A DNA stretch of 64,000 bases from Zymoseptoria tritici IPO323 (Eukaryota > Ascomycota > Dothideomycetes > Mycosphaerellales > Mycosphaerellaceae): contig NC_018217.1 of the NCBI RefSeq assembly GCF_000219625.1, forward strand, positions 3,038,001 through 3,102,000. Reading direction: 5' to 3'. Positions 21,499-32,386 of the stretch are shown here, one piece after another. The number at the start of each line of letters is the position of its first letter. Position 1 is the first letter of the stretch. A model generated the notes under the pieces. It ran no database searches and was not told the DNA's origin. It was given only the letters and a program-made list of their open reading frames with translations. The translations under genes and the position numbers were made by a program.

Positions 21499-24294
21499 AT
21501 GGCGACCGCCACGACTGCGCGCCCGTCAAATCCTTTGCGCGCGCGCCGCGACGGTCCTCGACTCAACCATGTCTCCACCAAGCGAGCCGCGACCACCGAC
21601 ACCAACGGCGATACGAGTACCAAGAGACGGAAGCTCGAAGAGCCATATGTCAAGACACAGGATTTCTATCTGAAGAAGTTCGCCGGGAGGCCGCCCTCTC
21701 TCGTTGTGCACCTCCACCAAAACTACTTCAAGTTCGACGGCCAGGATGGCAGCTTTCCATTGGACTCCCCCATGCGGTTCTTCCTCACCCACCTCAGGAA
21801 CAAGACTGTTCCGCACCAGATGCTGGAGGAGCTGTTCGTGAACAATGTTCCATTCTACGATGGATGTCTCATTGTTGAGGTGCACAACCATCGTCAAGAG
21901 AATGGCAAGGACCGAGCGCGCAGCGAGACTGCAGCTGGCGATCAAGTCAGATACTCCATGCACAACTACACGAGCTATATTACACCATCACCATTTGCGC
22001 CATACCCCAAAAAGGCCGCGGAAACAGAAGCGGCGGACAAGGTCGAGGCAGAGTTGGCGGAGAGTTCGGAGAAGAGCAAGGCAAAAGGAAAAGGCAACGA
22101 GGGCCCGCATATTGTTACCCTGGTCCTGGAGCCGACAGAACTGTCGCGGCATGCTGAGATTGAGATTTTGGCGCGGACGCCGGCTTCGGAAATGAGAAGT
22201 GCAAAAAGGAGTGCAGATGGGGCAACACCTTCAGGTGGACAACCACCGACACCACACCTTTCTGTACCTCCAACACCTCTCATCGGCGCAAATCGATCGT
22301 CTCCTGGTCAGGAGAATAAGATGTGTCTTGAGCCGGAGGACTTGTATCAGTTCCAGGCAGAGGTCCTCCTTATGACGGAGGCACCTCTCTTGTTGGAACC
22401 TTTAAACAACCATAAGGCGTTGGATGTGCTTGCTCACCCACTGCACAGCGCCGTACCGCCGTCACCGAAGACTCGAAAGAGGACCACAGCAGAGATGGCG
22501 GCGGACGATGCCCAAGCTGCAGAGGCAGAGCGGAGAATGCTGATCATGGACGAGCGAGTCAAGCCATCCGCCCGATCGGGTGCCGGCACCAACACCGGCG
22601 ACAATGCAGGCGCTGCATCGACTCTTGGATTTTCGAGGTTCAAGACGCTGACGATGGTCCGTGAGAGGCTGGAAGAACAGGAGAGAGTGAAGAAGGATGA
22701 AGAAGCGCAGGCCGCCGCCCAACGGAAGGCCCAAGAGGAAGCGCACGCGGCGCAGCAACAGAAGATGGTAGCGCAGCAAGAGCATTCCCGCAAGCTGATG
22801 AACCAACGGCAACAACTCGCTCGACAACAACAACAGCAGCAGGACCAGCGTAATCAACAGGCCCTCCACGCCCAGCAGGCTGCGATGATGGCTCAACATG
22901 CACAGAACCACCCTCAGCAGAATGCCATGATGATGAACCAGCAGCAGCTCAACTTCCAGCAACAGCAACAAGCGGCAATGGCGCAGGCGAGCCCTGTTGT
23001 GCGAAATCATACGCCGATGATGCAGAACTCCTCCCCAATGATGCAGCAGAACGGGTTCCCAATGACAGCCACTTCCAGCCAGCAGGGTATTGGCAGTCCT
23101 CAGCGACCGACGTCTGCTGCGATACCCAATGGCAATCTCATGGCAAGGCAAGTGAGCCAACAGCAACATGCTAGTCGGAATGGAACGCCACAGATGCAGC
23201 AAGGTACTCCTAATATGGCGAATGTCATGCCGAACGGAACTAGGCAGGTCTCTCAAACGCCGCGTATGCCACTCGCAAGTCCAGGCCCGGGCACGCCTGG
23301 CGGTGTGAATATGCAGACTCCCCAGCAAGCGGGCATGACTCCGGAACAATGGACCATGCTTCAAGCTCAGCAACGACACATGGCGGCGAGTCAAGGCGGC
23401 GCCATGCAGGCGGGATCTCCTGGTCAGAATGTTGGTCAAATGGCAATGACAGCCGAGCAGATTCAAAATATCCGTCAACAACATGCTATGCGGCAGCAGC
23501 AGTTGATGGCTCAGGCTCAGGCCGCAGGTCAGATGAATCCGAACGACCCTCGTAATGCTGCGATGATAGCGCAGCGCCAGGCCATGATGGTGCAGCAACA
23601 GCAACAGAACCAAATGAGGCAGCGCATGTTGCAGCAACAACAGCAGCAACAACAGCAGCAGCAACAGCAAGGCATGCCACAACAGCAGCTCAACCCAGGC
23701 CAAGCCGGCAGTCCTCAAGGCGTCATGCAGGGCACACCCAACATGAATCAAGCCCAGCTCCAACAGAACGGCAATGGCGCCGTCAATGGCGATGGCACCC
23801 AGGGACAGCCACAGCAGCAGTTGACGCCCCAACAGCAACAACACCGCGCGATGCAAATCCGCTCCGCTCAAGCTCAACTCCAGCAGCTCTCCGCCCAATA
23901 CAACGGCTACCAAAACATCCCTCCAAACGTCATCGCCGCTTTGCCACCCGCCGCACAAGGCCTCCTCCGCGGCCAACACGCCCGTCAACAAGCGGCTCGC
24001 ACGCAAGCCATGGCGATGAAAGCCCAGCAAGCGCAGAGCGCAGGCCAGGCGGTCGTCGGTACCAGCGGTGGCAATCCGGAGTACATGGCGACGTTGAGGA
24101 ATCACCAGGCGTTTTTGGCGATGCAGCAGGCTCAGCAGCAGAATGGTATGGCAAATGGTGGGATGGTCAATGGCGCAGGGCAGCAGCAATTCGGCGGTGG
24201 TAATGGGCAGAATGGAGATCAGTTGGCGCCGCACTTTGCGGCGATGCAGCATTCTTTACAAAGGGGCAATGGGCAGGGTGGGAATATGCAGTAA
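21499..24294 (+). CDS. spt20: SAGA complex subunit Spt20
   Basis: Single-exon gene of 931 aa. The frame is open further upstream, but the ATG at 21499 precedes the usual N-terminus. Residues 48-240 are the Spt20 domain: QDFYLKKFAGRPPSLVVHLH, FKFDGQDGSFPLDSPMRFFL, VPFYDGCLIVEVHNHR (about 117-132), and the later ILEPTELSRHAEIEIL-like stretch. The rest is Gln/Met/Ala/Pro-rich with pure glutamine runs (CAG/CAA) near 22810-22860 and 23630-23670. Spt20 holds together the SAGA co-activator, which brings histone acetylation and TBP delivery to promoters. In plant-infecting fungi it often affects development. The CAG-rich DNA also creates a long antisense open frame, which is not a gene. Confidence 0.92.
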   Translation: MATATTARPSNPLRARRDGPRLNHVSTKRAATTDTNGDTSTKRRKLEEPYVKTQDFYLKKFAGRPPSLVVHLHQNYFKFDGQDGSFPLDSPMRFFLTHLRNKTVPHQMLEELFVNNVPFYDGCLIVEVHNHRQENGKDRARSETAAGDQVRYSMHNYTSYITPSPFAPYPKKAAETEAADKVEAELAESSEKSKAKGKGNEGPHIVTLVLEPTELSRHAEIEILARTPASEMRSAKRSADGATPSGGQPPTPHLSVPPTPLIGANRSSPGQENKMCLEPEDLYQFQAEVLLMTEAPLLLEPLNNHKALDVLAHPLHSAVPPSPKTRKRTTAEMAADDAQAAEAERRMLIMDERVKPSARSGAGTNTGDNAGAASTLGFSRFKTLTMVRERLEEQERVKKDEEAQAAAQRKAQEEAHAAQQQKMVAQQEHSRKLMNQRQQLARQQQQQQDQRNQQALHAQQAAMMAQHAQNHPQQNAMMMNQQQLNFQQQQQAAMAQASPVVRNHTPMMQNSSPMMQQNGFPMTATSSQQGIGSPQRPTSAAIPNGNLMARQVSQQQHASRNGTPQMQQGTPNMANVMPNGTRQVSQTPRMPLASPGPGTPGGVNMQTPQQAGMTPEQWTMLQAQQRHMAASQGGAMQAGSPGQNVGQMAMTAEQIQNIRQQHAMRQQQLMAQAQAAGQMNPNDPRNAAMIAQRQAMMVQQQQQNQMRQRMLQQQQQQQQQQQQQGMPQQQLNPGQAGSPQGVMQGTPNMNQAQLQQNGNGAVNGDGTQGQPQQQLTPQQQQHRAMQIRSAQAQLQQLSAQYNGYQNIPPNVIAALPPAAQGLLRGQHARQQAARTQAMAMKAQQAQSAGQAVVGTSGGNPEYMATLRNHQAFLAMQQAQQQNGMANGGMVNGAGQQQFGGGNGQNGDQLAPHFAAMQHSLQRGNGQGGNMQ

Positions 24295-27006
24295 CGATGG
24301 TGTGGGCTGAGATGTGTGGACGATACCCTGGGTGGCTTCGAGCGAGGTGAGCTTTTGGAGTCAAGTGGAGCATTGCTTGGTGCTATGACAGTGTAGGACG
24401 GATACGAATATCATTCTGGTTGGACATGCTGATAACTGTCATGCTCTCAGGACGCACTCGATGGGCCTGTCATCTGTTTTCGAAGTACGCTACAACGCTA
24501 GAACGGCGGCGTTCCTCCATCATGACGTGCTACTCCGGGACACCGTGAACGATTCGGACGACTCGGACAACTAAAGTCGACGTGCTGAGTTATCGTGCTT
24601 CACCCTCCAACTCTCGAGATCTTGCTCGAAGGTATGAAGACACTGTGTCAGTCTCCCCTTTTCCAGGGAGCAGGACAGTCGTCCGTATTCTGCTCCCGCG
24701 TCGTGTGTTGTTCAAACCATCGTCTTTGTCCGCGCAAGCCTCCACAACCAAAGCTCAAAGCGACCGCGTCATCGTCTGCTGTTCAAATCATCGCCTTTAT
24801 CCGCACAAGCCTCCGCAGCCAAGCTCAAAAGCTCAGAAACGATGGCCTGTCAAGAAAGAAGAAATGTCAGCACAGGGCAGGCCTTGGGCCGCCTGCCACG
24901 GCCACAAGTCGTAATGGTGTGAAAAGGGAGGGAAGGGGCAACGAGTGTCTTGACCACCGGCCTTGGCCCCCAAAGCCGAGTCCAAAGACCAGACAGAGAA
25001 GGCCGGCCCAAACGGAGTACTCGGTAACCAAACTCGTTGAGAGTCAGACCGTGAAGTTTGTCGCGGGCAACAACACCCCGTGTCTGTTGCTAGAACGCCC
25101 CAGACACAGGTCGTTGCTCCGGTGGTCCACCTGCTTTGCGTGATGTAGGGAGAAGATCGAGACGAGGCGAAGCTCGCTCACCGTGCGCTGCACCGCCAAG
25201 TGGCACCCTACTTAGTATCTCTCCTGCCAACAGTGGTGACGCGTGGAGTTGTGAGCTCTGGACGGATCGGCGGAGTGCTATAGCGATCGAGATACTTTTC
25301 GTTGCTCTGGTGGACATGCATTGCCGGTATTGGGGAAGTGAAGGGGAGGTCGGAGGGTGAAGGGTGAAGGGCGTTCGGTGTTTGTGCGAAGGATTGGAAC
25401 TTCTCTTCCACCACCTTGCGAAGGCGGCGGCCAGCAGTGTTGTCTGTCGTCAGGTCAGTTCAGTACAGCTCTGCGTGATTGTCGTGAGCAGACTAACCTT
25501 GAGAGTTGTCGAGCGAGTGTCTTGGGGTGTCGAAGTTGTCGTTGTGGAAGATAGAAGAAGACGAGGATGGAAGAGAAGAAGATGAAGAAAACGTTGAGGG
25601 AAGAAGCGGACGGGCTACGGGTGGCTTGTTGACTCAGTGCACAGCCTCAATGCAGCGTTTTTCGCGGGACCGGGAAGTTCTGCGCTCAGGACAACGTATC
25701 ACTCTGACTGGACTGCGCTTATGACGAATGGGACGTTGAAGCATGTTTGCGCAAGCCTCCGCCGCCGAGCCGTAAGCTCAGAGACGATGGCCTGTGAGGA
25801 AGAAGAAGTCAGCAGTGGGCAGGCCTTGAGCCGCCTGCCACGGCCTCAAGTGATAGTGTATGAACGACATGGTGGTGAAGTGAAGGGAAGTGGACAGTTG
25901 GCTAGCATGTCACCCACCAGCTACGCGCCCAACCCTAGCCCAGCGGTGGCTCGTGAAGACGTCCTTTCCGTAGCCAGGTATTGGAAACGACTCATTAGAC
26001 GGGTAGACGCAAGGCCGGTAGCCCGCCCACCTTGCGCTGCACCGCCGAGTAACAACCACCCAGTATCTCTCCCGCCGACAGTGGTGAGGCGTGATGGCTC
26101 GAGACCTCTTGACGGCCCATCGGAATGCTAGAGCGCTCGAGATACTGGTCGGTTGCTCCGATGGACAACATGCATTGCCGGTGTTGGGGAAATGAAGTAA
26201 AAGTGGTAGAAAGGTAGTGAAGAAGGCGGTGGAGTGGGATGGGGTGTTCAATCTTTCTGCGCAAGCATCTCATGCACCGGTATGCCTCCAAGACTAACGC
26301 CAACGAGGGGAGTCGCTCCTAAGAACGTCCTTTCTGCCAGGCTAGCGCGAGATGACCACTCCTGTTGACGAGGGTGTATGAGGACTCCCGTGGCCATACA
26401 GCCCTCGCCGAGAACCCGCTTTCAGTGCCGTTCACATCGACAGTGGTGCGGTTGAGCAAGGCGCGAGGCCGCTTGACGCCGCAACGGAATGCTAGAATGC
26501 TTCGGGCACTGTGCGCTGTCCGATTCACAAGATGCGTTGCCGGTATGTTGATGGTTTGGGTGTGAGGAGGAAGGAGGAAACGAAGGAAGCGCAGAGGGTG
26601 AAACTTCTCTTCCGCCTTCGGTAGGCGGTGGCAAAGAACCTCATCTGTGACTCGATTAGTATGATGGGGTCTTGCGCAAGTGTCGTATTCATTGTGCCAA
26701 CCTCCGGTGTCGTGGGATCTTGGGGGTCAGGACGCGGGTAGGTGTGCTTATCGTTGTCGCTGTAGAAGACAGAAGAAGTGAGGATGTAAGAAAGTAGAAG
26801 AAGATCAAGAGAACCTAGAGTGGAGAAGCAAATAAATAGCCTAGTGGCGGCAATTTGGGTACACAGCCCCAAAGTGCTGGTGAATTGCAGCGTTTGTAAT
26901 GAGACCAGGAATTGCTTCGCTTGGAGTACGTGCCCCCTCCGGTCCCCTTGCAAGTCACCCACAACACCGAAGCAACTCTGCGATTGTTTCAGGTAGTCGA
27001 GCCAAC
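24295..27006. repeat. Triplicated, diverged non-coding unit
   Basis: Three partial copies of one ordered unit follow each other: A about 24700-25690, B about 25735-26270, C about 26290-26905. Anchors are shared. CGATGGCCTGT..GGCAGGCCTTG occurs in A (24840-24905) and B (25783-25846). GACAGTGGTG..GGAATGCTAGA occurs in B (26079-26133) and C (26430-26495), with a weaker form in A (25229-25283). GCATTGCCGGT occurs in A (25318) and B (26171), with GCGTTGCCGGT in C (26534). GAAGA-rich DNA ending in CACAGCC..GCAGCGTTT occurs in A (25545-25660) and C (26765-26895). Within A, a segment of about 70 bp is itself doubled (24710-24780 and 24780-24850). No intact coding frame runs through the copies. Copy C lies directly before the gene at 27007. 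Confidence 0.6.
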
Positions 27007-28637
27007 ATGGACGGTAAAGGGAACAAGAGAAAGCGCCACGAGAAGGCGAGGAAGACGACGGCGCCGCCAATCGTCAACCCGCGCAGCATACACGAACGAG
27101 ACATCGCTGGACTCGAGGTACGTACTCGACACCACTGGCGCACTGTGCAACAGGTTACTGACCGGCTACAGGCACCGCATCCAACTTACGATCTTCTCTG
27201 GAGTATCGAAGAGCCTCCTGACGACCTTACGACCGTGCAACTCCCAGGAATAAATACAGATGCAGTCCAGGACCAGTTGCGCAACAAGAACTTCGAGTCA
27301 TCCGAACTGGGTACACTCACCTGGCTCAGATCGGGCAGTGTCCTGCCGCTGCTTTGGGCTTTCAGCAAGGATCTCAAACAGCATGCGGTGGTCTCGAGCT
27401 CGAGGTGAAGGGTCTTGCGGAGAGAGACTGTACGAATATCATCGTGCGCATAAGCCAGGCTGCCACGGATATGTCGGAAGGAAAAGAAAACGCAAAAGAG
27501 AAGGCGGTCAATGTCTGCGCTCGTCACACATGGATACTTGCCAACAAGAACCAGGATATTCTCATCAACAGCTTCGGTGCGAGCCCAGACAATCCGAAGA
27601 AGATCCTATCAATCTGCGCTGCGGTGCTCCTCACTCTGGTCATGGATCTTGATACCAGACCGATGGGGTTCTTCGCCGTGTTACTCCACAGTGAGCTTGT
27701 GTGGCCGATGCCTGCGCAATTTCGAACCAAATGGGAGGCATTCTTCAAAATTCCTCTGGCTCCTTGTGAGAAGAACGACGAGACTCTGTTTGTGTCGGAA
27801 GACGAAGATGGCGAGAGCGACGACCGCCCGAACATTGATACAGTCTTGCGACACGAGCCCTGTCACAGGCCAATCTTCAGAATCGCTGCGTTGACGACAA
27901 GAGAGAAGCTCGTACACTTGCGCGCTTGCGAATATCTCGTGCGCTTTGGGCCCGTGTCCTTCGACAGTCTGGCCCACCTCTTCGCATACCGCAACATCTT
28001 CGAGCTGCTTGAGTACCACCAGGCCAATAGGAGGGACTTCATCAGCGTCAAGCTCATCAAGCATGGTGAAGCTGGCTTGAGCGTTTGGGCTCTGGGACCA
28101 GCGCAACCCGTGGAGACGTCAACTTCAGACAGGGTGTTCAGGGGGAAGGTCGGATTATTCACTCGCCGAGCTGCGATTCTCGAAATCGTGCCAGAAGGCA
28201 AGAGTGAGTCATTCCCACCTGTGTGTCCTCAACTCCGCGCTCAAGAGAGCGCCTCCGTAGCCAATGTCCGCGACCAAGCCACCGAAAACAATAACGTGGC
28301 GATCAAGCGCGCACACACCGAGGAAGTCGATAGGCTGAAGGAAACGATCGAGGGATACAAGAAAGGCGCGGTCGAATTGCACGACCACTACAAAAAGAAG
28401 GCAGCGGAAGAGTCCCAGAAACAAGCAGACGCAAAAAAAGAGGAGAACGCCGATCACCAGACCCGGCTCAGAGCGTTGGAGATTGAGAATGAGATGCTCC
28501 TCAAGCTCGATGAAGTGAGCAAGACGAGGATTCAGGAGCTCGAATATGCCAGCGAACAAGCGGCGCTCAAAGCAGCCGCTGACCAGGCGAAGTACCAGGC
28601 ACTTGTCAGCAAGCTCAGCGCTCTGAACGGACCTTGA
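27007..28637 (+). CDS. Unidentified coiled-coil protein, accessory-island gene
   Basis: My model has exons 27007-27117, 27172-27387 and 27459-28637, giving 501 aa. Intron 1 (GTACGT..CTACAG) is good. Intron 2 (GTGGTC..GCCAG) has a weak donor but is needed to join frames, and its acceptor is supported by alignment with the decayed copy at 28868-29503. The N-terminus is basic (KGNKRKRHEKARK). The middle has a conserved block around CARHTWILANKNQDILINSF and FFAVLLHSELVWPMP, then an acidic patch (SEDEDGESDD). Residues from about 375 on are a charged coiled coil (RLKETIEGYKKGAVELHDHYKKKA and more). I do not recognise the family. It is probably lineage-specific. It sits among repeats and has degenerate copies on its right. 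Confidence 0.55.
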
Positions 28638-28867
28638 GAGTCGGAAGCTGCGTGGAGATTCGAGGACGTGTTGGGCGAATTGTGCGCGGCGTTTTGGGTG
28701 TATTGAGCGGTGCAATGTCGTGCTGCTGATGTTTGTTATCGAATTGCGGAAGTTGAAAGGGTCCTGAGAAGTAAATCGAGTTGACATCGAGTCGAGATAG
28801 ATAGCTTTGTAAGGTGTCGCAAATACGCATTTCCTTTTCTCAGCAGGTGTCGGCGCGTGGTCACTCC

Positions 28868-29503
28868 CCAGGTCACCCACGCAATCAGTATCGACGGACC
28901 CGAGGTATGTGCCATCAACAGAGCACGATGTTTCTGCGCATGATGTTGACGAGTCGTAGACGCAAGATGAAGGTGCCATGAGCCTTTGGAACATTCTCGA
29001 GCCGATCAGAATCCCGGAAGTCAAATTGCCGGAGTTCGATAGCAGTCTCATCAAAGCGTGGTTCGCATACAAGAGTATTGTCGCTTCGAAGATCGCAATA
29101 ACAAATCTCCAGATATCTGGCGGCGTCCAACTTATACTCGACGCATTTTTGAAGGGTCTCCAACGCCAGGCCTCGCAGTCTTGCTTCCAAATGGTCTCCT
29201 GAGTCGTGTCGCAGTACAACGGATATTGCCATGCGCCTTGACCGCGGAAGATTTGAGAACCACAACGGCGCCCGTGTTGTCTGCGCCCGATACACCTGGA
29301 TTATGGCGAACAAGAATCAGAATACCTTCATCAACCATTTCAGCTCTGATGAGTCAAAGCCGGAGACCATCCTATCGATTTACGCGGCGGTGCTATCCAC
29401 AGTTATCGAAAATTTCGAGTCCGCTCTTGACGACGGAGCTTTTGCCGTTCTGTTCAAAAGCAGGCTTATCATGCCCATGCAAGTGGAGCTTCGCGAGCGG
29501 TGA
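28868..29503 (+). pseudogene. Decayed tandem copy of the 27007-28637 gene
   Basis: The order of conserved pieces matches the gene to the left. The equivalent of exon 1 ends at GGACCCGAG with a GTATGT donor at about 28903. A frame from 28978 reads EVKLPEFDSSLIKAWF.. and ..ILDAFLKGLQ, parallel to TVQLPGINTDAVQD.. and ..LLWAFSKDLK of the intact gene. After a frame change it continues as VVCARYTWIMANKNQNTFIN and FAVLFKSRLIMPMQVELRER, then stops at 29503. The copy has no credible start codon, and the acidic and coiled-coil part is missing. The 3' flank (about 29640-29720) still resembles the 3' flank of the intact gene, so about 0.7 kb was lost internally. Confidence 0.6.
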
Positions 29504-29727
29504 AAGTCGTAATTCCCGCTCACAATGTATATTCGAAGCTTTCGACGCCCTGAGACGCGCTCGCGAGGGCCAGGCGAGCGGACGTCGTTCGAAGCGAACC
29601 AGCCAATGGCAGCGACCACAGCGGTTTGAACAGGAGTTGGGAACAAGAAGCTGAACGGTAAATCGAGGGTTGGACAGGCATCTTGAGCGCGGCGTTTCGG
29701 GTGATTCTGGGCGGTTCTCGCCGAAGC

Positions 29728-30464
29728 GTCGCTCTCCAGTTGTCGCTGTCTGTTTGCGAGAGAGAGATTCAGGCAACCTCCTCGGGGCCAGACCATTGTA
29801 TTAATCGACCGACCGCTAGGGAGACGCGAAAGTAGTGTCGAAGGAGTCGCTCTCCGGTTGCAAGAGACTCGAGCAATCAGATTGAGGCCAGATGAACGTT
29901 TCAATCGGCCACTTGAGAGACGGGTGTTGAATGTCACTCCCAGGATGCGAGAGAAAACCGAACAATCAAGTCGAGGCCAGGAAATTGTATCAATCGACAG
30001 CTAGGGAGAGGCGGAAGTAGTGTCGGAGGCGTCGCTACCCGGTCCAAAGGAAGACTGAAGCAATCAACCCGAGGCCAGAAGATCGTCTCAGTCAACTTTT
30101 GGAGAGAGGTGGGTCAAGCGTCGCTCGCCAACTGCGGGAGACAGACTGAAGCAATTACCTCGAGGTCAGACATTCCAACCAGTCGACATTTGTCGTCGAG
30201 AGATGGATGAAGTGTCACTCCGCGGTTGCGAGAGAGACTCACGCAATCACCTCGAGGCCAGACATTCAAATCGACCGGCCTCTGAAGAGAGGTAGCGTCG
30301 CTCTCCGAATGTCAGGGTTCGTCAGGCAACCAGCTCGAGGCCAGACAGACGAATCAGTCGGCCTCTGCAGAGAGGTAAAGTGTCGCTCTCCAGATGCGAA
30401 GGTAATCAAGCAATTATTCCGAAGCCAGAAAATCGAATCGCTAGGCGCCTGTGGAGAGGCGTGC
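29728..30464. repeat. Minisatellite: eight diverged units of about 83-118 bp
   Basis: Units begin with a GTCGCTCTCC-like core at 29728, 29846, 29933, 30031, 30120, 30214, 30297 and 30382. Each also has a central CTCGAGGCCAGA-like core and ends with a GGAGAGAGG-like word. Unit length is not a multiple of three and varies, and all frames are broken, so this is not a coding repeat. The units differ from one another by many substitutions, so the array is old. Confidence 0.8.
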
Positions 30465-30689
30465 TCGACTTTTGCCATCGACACTCCGTCCCGTGCTATC
30501 CAATGCCGGCCGATAGGTTTACTGACAGACCTTCCGTTGGCATAGTCTTTCCGGAGACGAGTTCGCAGATTCGGATATAGCCAAGGCTTTGCTCGCATAA
30601 AGGTCGACTCGAGTGCTGAAGCTTCAGATGGCCAGTAAGAGACGGATTGCCGGAGCTGCAGGAGTTGCCTTGATTGGGAGACTCATCGA

Positions 30690-31090
30690 AGAGATCAGCG
30701 GGGAGACGATGGCTTTGCTGGAATTCATCACGGGCCGATAGCGTCCGTAAGAGGAAGACACTCGCTGCTAGCACGTGGCGCTCAGAGGTCCCGGCCGCAG
30801 GAGGGGGCGGCAGGCCAACGACAGCGACCACATTGGACCTCGGGGAGCAGAAGCTGCTCATAGATTCGAGCGCAGTCCGATCACACTTGTAGGGCATCCC
30901 AGGCGAGTTGGGCGGATTGGTGTTGTGTGGTGTGGCATCCGCCGTGAATTTGCAACGTCATTCGGCTGTTGCGTTCGCATGTCCAGTAACTGCGTCGGCG
31001 GCAGACAGCTGAACGGTAGGTTTAATGGAGAGTCAAATGCATGTTCGAGCTTGCAATGCCAGAATTGCTCTTGAGAGCGAAGCTGCATGT
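30690..31090 (+). pseudogene. Probable third fragment of the accessory gene family
   Basis: Short blocks resemble the 3' part of the decayed copy at 29500-29690. GGCCAACGACAGCGACCAC near 30812 compares with GCCAATGGCAGCGACCAC near 29601. CAGCTGAACGGTAGG near 31006 compares with AAGCTGAACGGTAAA near 29650. The spacing differs and no frame is intact. This is suggestive but not firm. Confidence 0.3.
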
Positions 31091-32386
31091 CTTGCAATTT
31101 GTCATAGCTTCTTGAAGTAAGCGTGATGCAAACGGTCACATCCAGTCAATAGTCTAGAGTCCCATGGCAACGGTCGAATCAATGCTGCAGCCTCGGAATC
31201 TGTTGCTTGGATCCTGACCATGGTTGCCAAGCGGTATAGCCATCGGCAGACGCGATGTGACTTCGCGAATGAGCTTGTTACTCGAGCGATCTGGTCGTCT
31301 GTCACATCTTGATTCGCTGCGAACTTCGCTGACGTCCGTACTTGATCACACTCCCGAGCAAGTGCAGTACACCTTCAGTGAGTCTATGCCATTATGGAGA
31401 GGCGCTCGACGGTATGTCATAAGCACTTTCCGTCCTCGTGCGATTCGAGGCCTTGGCCCAGAGTTCTTAGCCCGTATTAATGATTGGACATCAAGATGGA
31501 GGACTGCTTGGTTTGGTAGAAGACGGTGGAATCTCCGAGGCTGCAATCGATAGCGTAGGCGTCCAGATACCCGACTTCAATCTCGTCAAAGTACTGCGTG
31601 GGATTTCACGGAGGTGGCGTATTGTTGGGTCTTCCGATTGTGATAATCGGTTATGGATCGATAAGAAGCAAGGAGTACTACCATCGACACCAGTGCAGTT
31701 GTTTCAGCGACACCATCGGATATGGATGCAGCCTGGCCGCTAGTCTCGATGGGCCGATTCCGCTGCCAGTTCCAAATAGGATACCATGCAGGTATATCCA
31801 GGTCAAGGCATTTCGTCGATGATAGCGTGTAGGCTCGAAAGTCGGTCGTAATATTGTTCGCTCAAATTTGGCCGAGACACCTCCTGGACTGGAGAAGTCT
31901 TCTGTACGGCCGCTTGTCATCAGCTGCGATTACCATGTGACTTGTCAGTACGCCTCGGTACAACCGAGCTGATAGTAGCTCGTGCCATCATGCCCAGTGC
32001 TGTACAAGACTAAGTCTCCTTCCAGTAGACCTGCGAAAGTGCGGTGTCTGCTGTGTCAGGCTCTTGCTGAAGTAACGACATTCCATCAGACTAAGTCGTC
32101 TCAGATGCCCGAACGAGACCGGCAGAAGGTCTGCTGTGGTCGAGATGCGGATCGTAATGTGATGTTCAACGCGAGGTGAAGTGAAGAAGTGAGGTCAAGG
32201 TGAAAGTCCACCACATCTTGGCAAGGGCGGCTGATCGCCAACTCCACGCGATCACAGACGCCACGAGTTTATGCTGACCCAGCTTTGCCAGCCAGGAACC
32301 AGCTGTCAACATTTCCCATTGCCTCACACATCCACCTTGAACTCACTCCTCAACCCTCCCACCACCTCCCCAAGCCACCGCTCCAA
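31091..32386. other. Intergenic right edge of the accessory island
   Basis: About 1.3 kb with several 60-110 codon frames in different phases and no recognisable motif. The last 100 bp or so are pyrimidine-rich (CTCCCACCACCTCCCC) and are probably the SEC22 promoter or leader. Confidence 0.35.

Noticed and set aside
22462..24252. 596-codon antisense frame across SPT20
   Set aside because: It comes from CAG/CAA repeats read on the other strand (Leu/His-rich), with no motif, and overlaps a clear conserved gene.
24595..25143. 182-codon frame in the triplicated region
   Set aside because: It runs through a local tandem duplication, and the matching part of copy B does not keep the frame.
27311..27381. 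Alternative second intron (GTACAC..AACAG) in the coiled-coil gene
   Set aside because: The decayed copy keeps protein similarity through this segment, so it is more likely coding.
28209..29219. 336-codon minus-strand frame
   Set aside because: It lies antisense to the coiled-coil end of the 27007-28637 gene and across its decayed copy, which explain the DNA better.
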